A DNA stretch of 64,000 bases from JAABVY01 sp964627935 (GTDB lineage Bacteria; Zixibacteria; MSB-5A5; JAABVY01), in the NCBI GenBank assembly GCA_964627935.1, contig CAZVLB010000010.1, positions 1 to 64,000 of the forward strand. The letters are read 5' to 3'. A program made the translations under genes and the position numbers. Of the stretch, positions 7,891 to 16,960 are shown piece after piece (position 1 is the stretch's first letter; every line of letters begins with the position of its first letter). The notes beneath the pieces were generated by a model. That model did no database searches and had not been told where the DNA came from. It saw only the letters and a program-made list of their open reading frames with translations.

Positions 7891-8346
7891 AGAAATCAGC
7901 GCTTGTAGATTCAAACCTGAAATCAATATATAATTTCTACCGCATCGCTATTGAAACACATTATTGCGAATTGAAGGTGTTTTTTACATATGAATAAAAA
8001 GGCAATAGATGCTAAAGATAGGATATTGAATAGATTCATCGGTGAAAATATATCTGGGGACAGTGATAGAGTCGGACTGATAGGTATTGGGAAAACCGTC
8101 ACGATATTGTCACGCGACGTTGTAAGTGGTTGACCTGTATCACGTTATTGGGGTTCGACCCCCACCTCCATTTTATACTACTCATCATAGATTAATAGAT
8201 TGTGAAGGCATATCTGCCAAATTACATGCGCATAAGCAATCATGAAGTAGCTCAAAAGTTATAATATACGCGATTTTTATACGCCCTTACATTTAACTTT
8301 TATATCATAAAAAGCAATTTTATATGGCCTCAACCATAGCAGAAAA
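7891..8346. other. Intergenic: right border of unit 2 and chromosome flank
   Basis: No supported gene lies in this 456-base stretch. It holds the right-end repeat (8098-8170). The following AT-rich flank (8171-8225) keeps weak similarity to the left-end repeat, for example GTGAAGG then AAATT, suggesting a decayed third border or the ancestral downstream flank. Confidence 0.5.
8098..8170 (+). repeat. Right-end repeat, copy 2, with tmRNA-end core
   Basis: GTCACGATATTGTCACG (8098-8114) and the following bases match 3573-3649 up to the core TTCGACCCCCACCTCCA (8154-8170). The C-run is shorter than in the other copies. It marks the outer right border of the two-unit array. Confidence 0.7.
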
Positions 8347-9120
8347 ATGGGAATGGAGGATAGTCTGGATAAACTACAATTACAACTTCTCATAGATCTC
8401 CACCGGCATGCCGAACGGCAAGGACCAGGCGGAGAAGCCGAATCTAAACTGGCGCTGGAACTGGCAGGGGTCGACCAATCGCACCCCTTGAATATTGCGG
8501 ATATCGGCTGCGGCACGGGCGCATCAACTATTCTGCTGGCACAGGAGCTGGATACGAAAATAACCGCTGTGGATTTTCTACCGGAGTTTCTGGACGAGCT
8601 TCAAATCAGAGCAAAAGAGAATGGGGTTGAGGAGAAAATCACGACACTAAACTGCTCCATGAAGGCCCTGTCCTTCGCAGATGAGGAGTTCGACGTAATC
8701 TGGTCCGAGGGCGCCATCTATAACATGGGTTTCAAGGCCGGAGTATCAGCCTGGAGGCGATTCCTGAAACCCGGAGGAAAACTCATCGTTTCGGAGATTA
8801 CCTGGCTCAGTGCCTCAAGGCCGTCTGAACTTCAATCCCACTGGGATGAAGAATATCCTGAAATAGACGTTGCCTCGGCAAAGATCGGAATCCTTGAACG
8901 TCATGGTTACATTCCCGAGGCGTATTTCATTTTACCGCCCCATTGCTGGTTTGAGAATTATTATCGGCCCCTGCAGGACCGTTTTGACGCATTCCTTGAG
9001 CAACATGAGCAAAGCGAGCATGCAAAGGCCATAGTAGAAGCTGAACAACACGAAATAGCCCTTTATGAGAAATACGGCGAATACTACAGCTATGGTGTTT
9101 ATATGGCGAAGAAGATATGA
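8347..9120 (+). CDS. Class I SAM-dependent methyltransferase
   Basis: This 257-residue protein carries motif I IADIGCGTGAST (about 49-60), an acidic motif after strand 2 (ITAVDFLPEF), and the post-motif FDVIWSEGAIYNMGF, followed by a WRRFLKPGGKLIVSE segment. These are the Rossmann elements of the methyltransf_11/25 group. The substrate cannot be read from the sequence. Two ATGs (8347, 8353) are possible starts and neither has a strong ribosome site. It is the first gene outside the ssrA array and appears to stand alone. Confidence 0.85.
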   Translation: MGMEDSLDKLQLQLLIDLHRHAERQGPGGEAESKLALELAGVDQSHPLNIADIGCGTGASTILLAQELDTKITAVDFLPEFLDELQIRAKENGVEEKITTLNCSMKALSFADEEFDVIWSEGAIYNMGFKAGVSAWRRFLKPGGKLIVSEITWLSASRPSELQSHWDEEYPEIDVASAKIGILERHGYIPEAYFILPPHCWFENYYRPLQDRFDAFLEQHEQSEHAKAIVEAEQHEIALYEKYGEYYSYGVYMAKKI

Positions 9121-9467
9121 ACCGGTCATAAAATTGATTTACATAGATGCGCAAAAGAATAACCGCGATCTCACGCAAAGCATCTCAGAACACTCGATAT
9201 TTACCAAATGTGTCAGGTTTCCATAGGCTTTTTATATGTTAATCGGGTTTGGCTGTATGGAATCATGTGCATGGCAGTAATGTTTTATCTTTGAATTTGG
9301 CCGGGACTGTTGTATATATACTATTGGTCGTACCTGTAATTCGCTCTGAGCCATCACTATCGCTGATTCATCCGGCTTTGACATGCGGCCATCCAAAACC
9401 TGTAAATATTTGACGAACAAAATAAATACAATTCACACCCAATTAACTTGCCTTTACAGGAGGTAGT
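9121..9467. other. Intergenic upstream of the subtilase
   Basis: No gene is seen in these 347 bases. A possible promoter for the subtilase is TTGACA (9378-9383), 17 bases, TGTAAA (9401-9406). A strong AGGAGGTAG ribosome site directly precedes the ATG at 9468. Confidence 0.4.
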
Positions 9468-12400
9468 ATGCGCTGTTTGCTGTCTGTGCTGCTCGCACTT
9501 AGTATTCTACTGCCATGCACTGCCATGGCCCTGGATCAACTCGATGTCGATCCCCAAAAGTATGTAAATCAAACCGGTTTCCTGGGCTATGTTCCGGATC
9601 GTTTCATAGTTGTCCTCAAAGATGAAGTAGCGGTGGACCATTCAAAAGACCTGAGTACCAATCTGGCATTATCTGACAAGAATGGCTTCGCTCAACTCGC
9701 CCAGTCCCAGGGTGTCTACCTGAGCCGTCCACAGTTTATTGGAGCTGATCTTAAGCCGGATCAGGAAAAGCTCGCCCGTCACTACAAGATATTCCTGGAG
9801 GGAGATAATCTCGAAGAAGCAATTGCCGCCTATGAGGCACATCCGCTGGTCGAACGAGTGGAGAAAATCGGTGTACACACAGTCTACGCCGCTCCCAATG
9901 ATCCTTACTATGATGATAATCCGGGTGGTTATGCCTATGATCAGTGGCACTATTTCGACACATACGGAATGCGCGCCAACACTGCCTGGGATATTGAAGC
10001 AGGTGACGCGGCCGTATTGGTTGGCGATCTGGATATCGGTACCAAGTACGATCATGGAGACCTTGGCGGAAGCAACCCACCCGGGCCCAATGATGCCTCC
10101 ACGAATGGCAATATCTGGGTAAACAGCAATGAGACTCCCGGCAATGGTATAGACGATGATGGCAACGGCTATATCGATGATATCATTGGCTGGGATTTTG
10201 TTGAGCGAACCGACTGGTATTCCTATCAGTGCATTGACGCCGACTGCGGTGGTGCAGATAATGATCCATCCGATGGTGACGGCCACGGTACGCACACGGC
10301 CGGAACGATTGCGGCGATTACGAACAATGGCTATGCGGTTGCCGGTGTTGCCGGCGGCTATGGCGATGGCACATTTAGCGGCACTGCCAATGGAGTAAAA
10401 ATAGTGCCGTGCCGAATCGGATATGTTCTGGACTATTCATTCTATGGTGCCACAGGCGTTGTGATTATGGATTATGTCGCTGAGGCGATGTATTATATGG
10501 GAAATCTAAAAGCGGCGGGCTGGAACGTGGCCGCTATTAACTGCTCGTTTGGGACCTCTAACTCCGGTGGCCTTGGTTCTGCTGCCGACTACCTGATTTC
10601 ACAGGATGTTGTGATCTGTGTTGCCGCCGGCAACAGCAGTTCATCGAGCCCGGATTATCTGGGCAGCCGTGGTGACTGCCTTGATGTGGCCGCTACGGAT
10701 AAGAGCGGCAATAACGCCAGCTTTACCAATTATGGCAGCTGGGTAGACATAGCCGCCCCCGGCGTGGAAGTACTCAGTACGATTACGGACCCGGCCGACC
10801 CGACAGGTGATTATGTGGCACCGCTGGATGGCACATCCATGGCCTGTCCGCATGTCGCCGGTGTTGTCGGATTACTGGAATCATTCAACCCGGCCCTGAC
10901 AGCGGCCGAAAAGATCGCTATAATAAAAGATCCTGCCAATACAAATCCGTATGGTGGCAGCCGTGATCTTGGCGCAGGTATCATCGATGCCAAGAAATGC
11001 CTCGATGCAGCCGGGCCTAACACTAATCCGCCTGTGGCGCAATTCACTGGTTCCCCGACTTCGGGAGAGTACCCATTGGCTGTCAGTTTCACCGATCAGT
11101 CCACAAATACACCGACATCCTGGTCATGGGACTTCGGCGATGGGGTCGGCACATCCAGCCAGCAGAATCCATCCTACACATATAATAATGCCGGCACCTA
11201 TACTGTCAGCCTTACAGCTACCAATGCCTATGGTTCCGATATTGAAACCAAGGTGGATTACATTACGGTTACCGAACCGGGCACAGGGGCAGAAGCTTAT
11301 GCCCAGTCCGACTACCCGGTGTCAGGTACAGTTTCTGGAACATATCTCGCCACACATACAAGCGATAATTCGCGCCAGTCGATTCAAGAATTGGAATCCG
11401 GAGGCAGACCGACACTGCGCCATACGTATCTTGAGCACAAGTGGACTTTCAATGTCCCTTCAAGTGCATCTCTTACATTTTATGTTGAGGGATATCGCAA
11501 CGCCAATTCGGAAAATGACAATTTCACTTTTGCCTATTCAACCAACGACAACAGTTATACCAACCTTGTCACAATCGCCAGCTCGACTGAACAGATATAT
11601 TCTGCGACAATTCCCAATAGCGTAAGTGGCACGGTCTATATCCGGGTTGTCGACACTGACCGGAGCCAGGGTAATCGTTCCAAGGATTATGTCTACATTG
11701 ATCACATGTACATTCAGTACAGCTCCGGCACCACTCCGCCGGTAGCCGATTTCAGCGCAAGCCCGACATCCGGCGATTATCCATTGACGGTTAACTTCAC
11801 AGATCTTTCCACAGGCAGTCCGACTTCATGGTCGTGGGATTTTGGCGATGGTGTGGGAACCTCCACCTCACAGAATCCCTCGTATACATATAATGCCGCC
11901 GGCACATATACAGTCTCGCTGACAGCGACGAATGCCTACGGCTCGGACATAGAGACAAAAGTGGATTACATCACTGTAACCCAGCCGCCTCAGAATCCGC
12001 CCGTAGCTGATTTTGTGGGATCGCCAACTTCGGGCGATTATCCGCTGACAGTGAATTTTACGGATCAATCAACCAACAGCCCGACCTCATGGTCATGGGA
12101 TTTCGGTGATGGCGTCGGAACTTCAACAGCTCAGAATCCATCATATACCTACAATGCGGCGGGGACATATACGGTTTCCCTGACCGCGACCAATGCGTAC
12201 GGTTCGGATAGCGAGACCAAGCTGGACTATATCACAGTAACCGAACCTACTCAGAACAATATGCACGTTTCGAACATGACTGTGAATCGTCGAACTCGCG
12301 GTCCATTGCTTAACGGCGATGCATATGTCACGGTTGTGGATCAAAACGGGTCCCCTGTGGCCAACGCTACGGTTTCCGGTTACTTTAATTTCCCCAACAC

Positions 12401-12884
12401 CAGTACCAAAAGCGGATTGACCGGTTCTGACGGGGTGGCATTTATCGAGGGGGATAAGGAGAAATCATCTTACTCCGATATCTGTTTCGAAGTTACCAAT
12501 GTCACTCACACAACTAATACATATGATCCCAACGCCAATGCCGTAACCAAAGCCTGTGAGAGCGGCTGGGTCTATGGAGAGTCAAGCGGCGAACTGGCAT
12601 CAGTTGACAATAATCTGCCGCGTGAGTTCGGATTATCACAAAACTATCCCAACCCGTTTAATCCTGTAACCGAGATATCCTTCAGCCTTCCCGGTGATTC
12701 TCATGCCAGGCTGGAAGTATACAATATCATGGGACAAAGGATTGCGGTTCTTGCCGACGGGCATTACGGTGCCGGACGTCATTTTGTCACATGGGATGCA
12801 TCCGGCGTCTCTTCGGGAATATATCTCTATCGCCTGACCACTGATTTTGGTAAAGAGACAAAACGGATGACTTTGTTGAAGTAA
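9468..12884 (+). CDS. Secreted subtilisin-like (S8) protease with three PKD domains and FCB C-terminal sorting tail
   Basis: This 1138-residue protein has a signal peptide (1-22) and an inhibitor-I9-like propeptide (about 40-135). The S8 catalytic domain has Asp189 (GDLDIG), His273 (DGHGTHTAG), Asn389 (AAGN) and Ser457 (GTSMACPHVAG), so it should be active. PKD1 (about 522-604) is followed by a beta-sandwich insert (about 608-752), PKD2 (about 757-840), PKD3 (about 844-926), an Ig-like domain, and a C-terminal sorting domain (1052-1138: YPNPFNP ... GIYLYRL). The tail is the type used by type IX-like secretion in FCB bacteria. It probably degrades extracellular protein, with the PKD domains aiding substrate contact or spacing. 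It is monocistronic and followed by a strong terminator. Confidence 0.95.
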   Translation: MRCLLSVLLALSILLPCTAMALDQLDVDPQKYVNQTGFLGYVPDRFIVVLKDEVAVDHSKDLSTNLALSDKNGFAQLAQSQGVYLSRPQFIGADLKPDQEKLARHYKIFLEGDNLEEAIAAYEAHPLVERVEKIGVHTVYAAPNDPYYDDNPGGYAYDQWHYFDTYGMRANTAWDIEAGDAAVLVGDLDIGTKYDHGDLGGSNPPGPNDASTNGNIWVNSNETPGNGIDDDGNGYIDDIIGWDFVERTDWYSYQCIDADCGGADNDPSDGDGHGTHTAGTIAAITNNGYAVAGVAGGYGDGTFSGTANGVKIVPCRIGYVLDYSFYGATGVVIMDYVAEAMYYMGNLKAAGWNVAAINCSFGTSNSGGLGSAADYLISQDVVICVAAGNSSSSSPDYLGSRGDCLDVAATDKSGNNASFTNYGSWVDIAAPGVEVLSTITDPADPTGDYVAPLDGTSMACPHVAGVVGLLESFNPALTAAEKIAIIKDPANTNPYGGSRDLGAGIIDAKKCLDAAGPNTNPPVAQFTGSPTSGEYPLAVSFTDQSTNTPTSWSWDFGDGVGTSSQQNPSYTYNNAGTYTVSLTATNAYGSDIETKVDYITVTEPGTGAEAYAQSDYPVSGTVSGTYLATHTSDNSRQSIQELESGGRPTLRHTYLEHKWTFNVPSSASLTFYVEGYRNANSENDNFTFAYSTNDNSYTNLVTIASSTEQIYSATIPNSVSGTVYIRVVDTDRSQGNRSKDYVYIDHMYIQYSSGTTPPVADFSASPTSGDYPLTVNFTDLSTGSPTSWSWDFGDGVGTSTSQNPSYTYNAAGTYTVSLTATNAYGSDIETKVDYITVTQPPQNPPVADFVGSPTSGDYPLTVNFTDQSTNSPTSWSWDFGDGVGTSTAQNPSYTYNAAGTYTVSLTATNAYGSDSETKLDYITVTEPTQNNMHVSNMTVNRRTRGPLLNGDAYVTVVDQNGSPVANATVSGYFNFPNTSTKSGLTGSDGVAFIEGDKEKSSYSDICFEVTNVTHTTNTYDPNANAVTKACESGWVYGESSGELASVDNNLPREFGLSQNYPNPFNPVTEISFSLPGDSHARLEVYNIMGQRIAVLADGHYGAGRHFVTWDASGVSSGIYLYRLTTDFGKETKRMTLLK

Positions 12885-12904
12885 AATGATAAACACTTAA
12901 GATT

Positions 12905-12940
12905 AAAGGGACAGGTTTTGGGCCTGTCCCTTTTCTTTAT
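12905..12940 (+). terminator. Intrinsic terminator of the subtilase gene
   Basis: AAAGGGACAGG (12905-12915) pairs perfectly with CCTGTCCCTTT (12923-12933) across a 7-base loop and runs into TTTTCTTTATTTTTT. It lies 21 bases after the stop codon. Confidence 0.9.
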
Positions 12941-13144
12941 TTTTTATCTACCTGATAGAAGTTCAAATGACCTGGTCATACTTATAAATACCGGCCTGAT
13001 GTTGATGAAATAACCCAACTAATATTGGCTTAATAATTGTGATTACCTTTGACGATACCTTCGGTAACCTGATCCAGATTGCGCAGGAGTGATTTTGGGA
13101 GGAATAAATCAAAAGATTTGTAATTGAATAGAAGCCAATAAAAG

Positions 13145-13180
13145 AGGACGCCTCCGATTGAAGGCGTCCTTTAATTGTAG
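13145..13180 (-). terminator. Intrinsic terminator of pckG, possibly bidirectional
   Basis: AGGACGCCT (13145-13153) and AGGCGTCCT (13162-13170) form a 9-bp stem. On the minus strand it is followed by CTTTTATT, and on the plus strand by TTAATT. It sits just beyond the PEP carboxykinase stop. Bases 12950-13140 hold nothing recognisable. Confidence 0.8.
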
Positions 13181-13198
13181 CAAGTTTATTATAGTCTA

Positions 13199-15154
13199 CT
13201 AAAGCTGCTGGGGTTTTACAACCGGACCATGCTTGTCTTTGAGAGCCTCGAGTGCCGCCCGCTGTTCTTTGAGCACCTCGAAGAATCGTTCGGGGATGTT
13301 GTCCTCGGTACGGAAGGCTCCCTCCTGCAGATCGATGCGCTTGACGATATTGTCAATATAGATTGAGAACTGCATGGTGTAGAGATCTTCAGGATAATCC
13401 TTTTTGATGACTTCCTTGAAGAGCTGTTTGAGGTCTTCATATTTGGGAAGGAAACCGATCGGGGTATCGATGGCTTCGACCTCTTTGTGCGCAAATCTAT
13501 CCAGCCAGCTCAGCCAGACCGGAACATCACGCTTTTCGCCCAGAAGCCCGCTACCGGGACCACCGCGTTCCTCATGAGTGAGGAAGTAGTTGAGGCCCGC
13601 AATTATCGGCCGGCCCTGATCGGTGAATTTGGAATTGTTGAAGAACTTGAACTGGGCATCCATGTAATCGGCCAGCGAACCCGGAATAAACGGCGCGTTG
13701 GCCCAGGGCTGACGTTTCACGCCTGTTGCGCCCACTTCGGTAGCGGTTGACTGCGAAACGATACAGGCGCCGATCACCACACCGGCATCGGCATCTTTCG
13801 AGACCCAGATCGGAGGCATCGTATTAGCATCGCGGCCGGAGTAGGTGAAAACTTTTACCTTGGCTCCCTTGGGACTTTCGCCGACTTCTTTATTGTAAGT
13901 TGCAATTTCATCGCAACGCAGGGTACAGCGTGAGTTGGGATGGGATATCGGTATCGGTTTTCCGTTGGCATCGGTTTTGCCCTTCCACCATTCGCCCTGA
14001 AAGTTAATACCTTTATCGGGATGCTCTTCGCCATTGCCGGTCCAGTGCGGTACGCCTTTATCATCGATTAACACATTGGACCAGATGACCTCTGCGCCTT
14101 CTTCACGCAGGGTTTTCATCAGGTGCGGATCGCCCTCACGATTAACATCGGCCACGATACCGAAGATACCCTGCTCAGGATTGACCGCGCGGCAATCGCC
14201 GTCTTCATCAATCCAGATCTGCGCCAGGTCATCGCCGACAAAATCGGTACCGGCCATGGCGCTGGTAGTTTTACCGCATCCTGATGGCGCGGCGCCGGCA
14301 AAGTAGGTCGTGCGGCCGCCGGGACCTTTCATGCCGGTGATGAACATATGCTCGGAAAGCTCCTCGCCGTGACGATAGTAGGTGCAATAGTCAACTGTAA
14401 AACGGTGGTTGCCTTTCTTGAGCAGGAGAGTGTTACCGGCATAGGTGCAGAAAGTCGAGAATGTTGTAAACCAGCTCCGATCCATGAGGATACGGGCATT
14501 GGGCAGATCCTCGGGGCGATTGGGCCCCTCAGAATGAACGTTGGTATAATATATGCCCTTGCGCTCAACCTCGGCATCGAATTCCTCGTAGCAGTTGCGA
14601 TAAAGGATATTGCCGGAGTGCATGACATAGGTTGATGACGATATTTCAATTGCCGGAATCGAGCCCACCGCGCCGATCGGGCCACGGCTGAAGAATCCGA
14701 TCATCATGGTCTTATCGGACATTATCCCCGGCATATATTTATTGATATATTCCATAGCCTCACTGCGAACCAGTTCCTTGGCCAGCGGGCTGAGCTTTTC
14801 ACCCTCATTGACTATATAAAAAGTCTGATTGACCAGACGGCCCTGTTCTTCGGGGAGATCATAATGAATGGTGTGATCTTTCATGGCCAGTTGCTTTTCT
14901 TCGCCTTTTTCGAGTGAATACTTGCGGACCCATTCAATGTCGGCCCGCGAGCCTGTATTGACAAAGATGCGCTGGGGCTTACACATGGAAATCGCATTTG
15001 CGATTTTGAGCCTGGCTTCCTCATTTTTGATTTTGGACAGTTTCTCCAGTGATTCTTTGTCCATTGTCTTCTGAAATAGGTCCTCGGCCTCCTGCTTGCT
15101 CTTGATACCGCCGACTACAGCCAGAATGTCGTCGCCTTTTTTCAGCTCTAACAT
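13199..15154 (-). CDS. pckG: Phosphoenolpyruvate carboxykinase (GTP)
   Basis: This 651-residue enzyme converts oxaloacetate and GTP to PEP, GDP and CO2, the entry step of gluconeogenesis. The P-loop reads APSGCGKTTSAM and the metal-binding segment DFVGDDLAQIW. Downstream segments such as NSRCTLRCDEI and the TEVGATGVKRQPWANAPFIPG region agree with the GTP-dependent family, closer to archaeal-type sequences (SGCGKT) than to the common SACGKT. Length is normal. An AGGAGG ribosome site lies 7 bases before the ATG, a consensus-like promoter lies upstream and a terminator downstream, so the gene is monocistronic. Confidence 0.95.
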   Translation of the reverse strand: MLELKKGDDILAVVGGIKSKQEAEDLFQKTMDKESLEKLSKIKNEEARLKIANAISMCKPQRIFVNTGSRADIEWVRKYSLEKGEEKQLAMKDHTIHYDLPEEQGRLVNQTFYIVNEGEKLSPLAKELVRSEAMEYINKYMPGIMSDKTMMIGFFSRGPIGAVGSIPAIEISSSTYVMHSGNILYRNCYEEFDAEVERKGIYYTNVHSEGPNRPEDLPNARILMDRSWFTTFSTFCTYAGNTLLLKKGNHRFTVDYCTYYRHGEELSEHMFITGMKGPGGRTTYFAGAAPSGCGKTTSAMAGTDFVGDDLAQIWIDEDGDCRAVNPEQGIFGIVADVNREGDPHLMKTLREEGAEVIWSNVLIDDKGVPHWTGNGEEHPDKGINFQGEWWKGKTDANGKPIPISHPNSRCTLRCDEIATYNKEVGESPKGAKVKVFTYSGRDANTMPPIWVSKDADAGVVIGACIVSQSTATEVGATGVKRQPWANAPFIPGSLADYMDAQFKFFNNSKFTDQGRPIIAGLNYFLTHEERGGPGSGLLGEKRDVPVWLSWLDRFAHKEVEAIDTPIGFLPKYEDLKQLFKEVIKKDYPEDLYTMQFSIYIDNIVKRIDLQEGAFRTEDNIPERFFEVLKEQRAALEALKDKHGPVVKPQQL

Positions 15155-15197
15155 GTTAGTTTCCTCCTAATTGGTTCGAACAAGTCAATAAGGTTTT

Positions 15198-15226
15198 AGT
15201 ATACCCTGAGAAGGCCCTGAAGTCAA
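15198..15226 (-). promoter_or_regulatory. pckG promoter
   Basis: Read on the minus strand, TTGACT (15221-15226), a 17-base spacer and TATACT (15198-15203) form a good sigma-70-type promoter about 45 bases upstream of the pckG start. Bases 15227-15438 show nothing else recognisable. Confidence 0.7.
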
Positions 15227-15438
15227 TAAACTAATGAGCAGAAAAAGCCCCGTAACTGCGATTTTGAGAATCTGGAGAAACAAGGTTCATTTTGTGATGT
15301 TACAATCGAATTGAGCGGATATTTGATACAGCCCGTCCCTGCGCTGATAGCCAACTGGAGGTCAATTGCTGAATATATCATTGCCTAACACCCTGATAGT
15401 TAACATAAATTAGTTTCAGATAGAATGATGCTTAACAA

Positions 15439-15469
15439 CAGGAAGCATAAGGCGAACCTATGCTCCCTG
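15439..15469 (-). terminator. Hairpin after the cupin gene
   Basis: On the minus strand a long stem with a UUCG-type loop (15439-15469, one wobble and one bulge) begins 22 bases after the cupin stop and is followed by TTGTTAAG. The stem is strong and the U-tract weak. Confidence 0.5.
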
Positions 15470-15490
15470 CTGACAATGATAATATCTGCG

Positions 15491-16009
15491 CTATATTGAT
15501 GATTGTTGACTGACCTTGCTGTCGGGCTTTAATTCCGGAAAGGTCAGGCCAAAGCGTTCGCAAAGCTCCGGCACGCTCTCGAATTTCATTCCCAGCCGAT
15601 ATTTTTCGTTGATCCGGGCAAAGGCCTCGATATCTCCCCAGGCTTCCGCAACTTCACGGAAATAATTCTCGAATCCCGAGGGCGAGATTATTTCAATTAT
15701 CTCACAAGGTTCATCATCCGGATTCCAGAATGTATGCCACTGATGACGCGGCTTGAAAACCCAGTCTCCCCTATCGGCAATGACAACATCATCACCCAGA
15801 AGAGCGCCGAGCCGTCCCCTGATTACAAATGAATATTCATCCTCGTTCTCATGATAATGTAATGGCGCCGCCAGGGATTTTGGCGCGATGGGATGATGTA
15901 CGACCGTAAAACGCTTGCCGGTTGCCTCGCCGTTGATCTTCCAGTTTACCTCCAGACCTCCGAAATCAAAGGAATCGCCGTTGATTGATTTAATGATGGT
16001 GGGCTTCAT
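15491..16009 (-). CDS. Cupin-domain protein (quercetin dioxygenase-like)
   Basis: This 172-residue single-domain cupin has the first motif PLHYHENEDEYSFVIRGRLG (about 49-68), with His51, His53 and Glu57 as probable metal ligands, and a second-motif His near HQWHTFWN (about 89-96). It could be a small dioxygenase or a ligand-binding protein; the substrate is unknown. The gene faces away from a TetR regulator, and the shared 134-base gap contains a palindromic operator, so it is a likely target of that repressor. An AAGGAG ribosome site is present. Confidence 0.85.
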   Translation of the reverse strand: MKPTIIKSINGDSFDFGGLEVNWKINGEATGKRFTVVHHPIAPKSLAAPLHYHENEDEYSFVIRGRLGALLGDDVVIADRGDWVFKPRHQWHTFWNPDDEPCEIIEIISPSGFENYFREVAEAWGDIEAFARINEKYRLGMKFESVPELCERFGLTFPELKPDSKVSQQSSI

Positions 16010-16067
16010 ATGTGCTCCTTTTTTAAGTTATGATTGCTTTTTTTTCTCCAATTAACATCTTGTTTTT

Positions 16068-16100
16068 TTGAACTTATCATTTTACACTATGTATAATGAT
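16068..16100 (+). promoter_or_regulatory. tetR promoter and palindromic operator
   Basis: TTGAAC (16068-16073), 18 bases and TATAAT (16092-16097) form a promoter toward the TetR gene. Overlapping the -10 is a near-perfect palindrome at 16076-16100: ATCATTTTACA, a CTA centre, TGTATAATGAT, with one mismatch per arm. The size and position fit a TetR-family operator controlling both divergent genes. Confidence 0.7.
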
Positions 16101-16143
16101 TATAGTTAACGGCAGATGAGAAGAAAGGTTTCAATTATTTTAC

Positions 16144-16794
16144 ATGGTGTCCAATAATATTCCAAAAAGAGGTCCCAGACGGCCCTATAAGCTCAAGGCC
16201 CGGGCCCGCCGCCAGGAACAGGTCCATAAGCGTATCACATTGGCGGCGGTTCACTTACATAAAACAGTCGGGCCTGCAAAAACGACAATGAATGCTATCG
16301 CCGAGCTTGCCGGGGTTCGTCGGGCAACTGTATATAATCACTTTCCTACCGAACTTGAGTTGATCGATGCCTGCAGTTCTCACTGGTTTATGGAAAACCC
16401 GCCACCGGATCATACAGCCTGGCTGGAAATCAGTGATCCTGTTCATCGTACCAATCGCGCCCTGCTGGATATGTATCAATACTACGAGGTCGGGCAGGAG
16501 ATGCTTGGCAAGGTGTTGCGAGATGCGCCATTGGTGCCGGCAATGGATGAGATCCGCCGTCAAAAATGGCAGCCGATGCTGGAGGGGATGGTCGAGATTA
16601 TCGTCTCCGGATGGAAATCCGGGCATAATAGGGTGCAAATATCAAAGCAGGCAATGAAAGCTCTCAGGGCCAGCCTGATGGTGGCATTGGACTTCTTCAC
16701 ATGGCAGACATTGACCGAATCCGGATTATCCACAAAAGAGGCCGCCAGACTGGCATCGTCATGGGTTGAATCTAGCGTTAAGGATTCTCTATAA
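16144..16794 (+). CDS. TetR/AcrR family transcriptional regulator
   Basis: This 216-residue protein has an N-terminal helix-turn-helix of the TetR type (about 28-75: AAVHLHKTVGPAKTTMNAIAELAG then VRRATVYNHFPTELELIDA) preceded by a basic tail rich in Arg and Lys. The C-terminal ligand-binding half is variable and gives no effector hint. It probably represses itself and the divergent cupin gene through the palindrome between them. Confidence 0.9.
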   Translation: MVSNNIPKRGPRRPYKLKARARRQEQVHKRITLAAVHLHKTVGPAKTTMNAIAELAGVRRATVYNHFPTELELIDACSSHWFMENPPPDHTAWLEISDPVHRTNRALLDMYQYYEVGQEMLGKVLRDAPLVPAMDEIRRQKWQPMLEGMVEIIVSGWKSGHNRVQISKQAMKALRASLMVALDFFTWQTLTESGLSTKEAARLASSWVESSVKDSL

Positions 16795-16960
16795 TAATCG
16801 TTGGGAACGGCTATCCTCAAATTCAGGTTCAGTAATATCATTCAGGCTGGATCAGAGACTCTGCTGTCAGGGATTATTTTCAGAGCTGATATCATTTTTG
16901 ACTAATAATATGATTGTGTTTTTCTTCATTTGATCATTCCGTTCAATGCAAAGAGGAAAA

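Larger units (their letters stand above)
3650..8170. mobile_element. ssrA-integrated unit 2 (AbiE-TOTE defence cargo, no integrase)
   Basis: This second unit, directly abutting the first, runs from the core at 3629-3649 to the core at 8154-8170 and has the same border repeats. It contains only a three-gene plus-strand operon: AbiEi, AbiEii and a TOTE-type primase-helicase. No integrase, transposase or replication gene is present. Matching borders imply that the same recombinase handled both units. Defence cargo beside an ssrA end is typical of integrative islands; this one is unusually small. Confidence 0.65.

Noticed and set aside
9669..10295. Minus-strand 208-codon frame inside the subtilase
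   Set aside because: It overlaps the catalytic domain coding region and its Ile/Val-rich composition mirrors the Asp/Asn/Gly codons of the plus strand.
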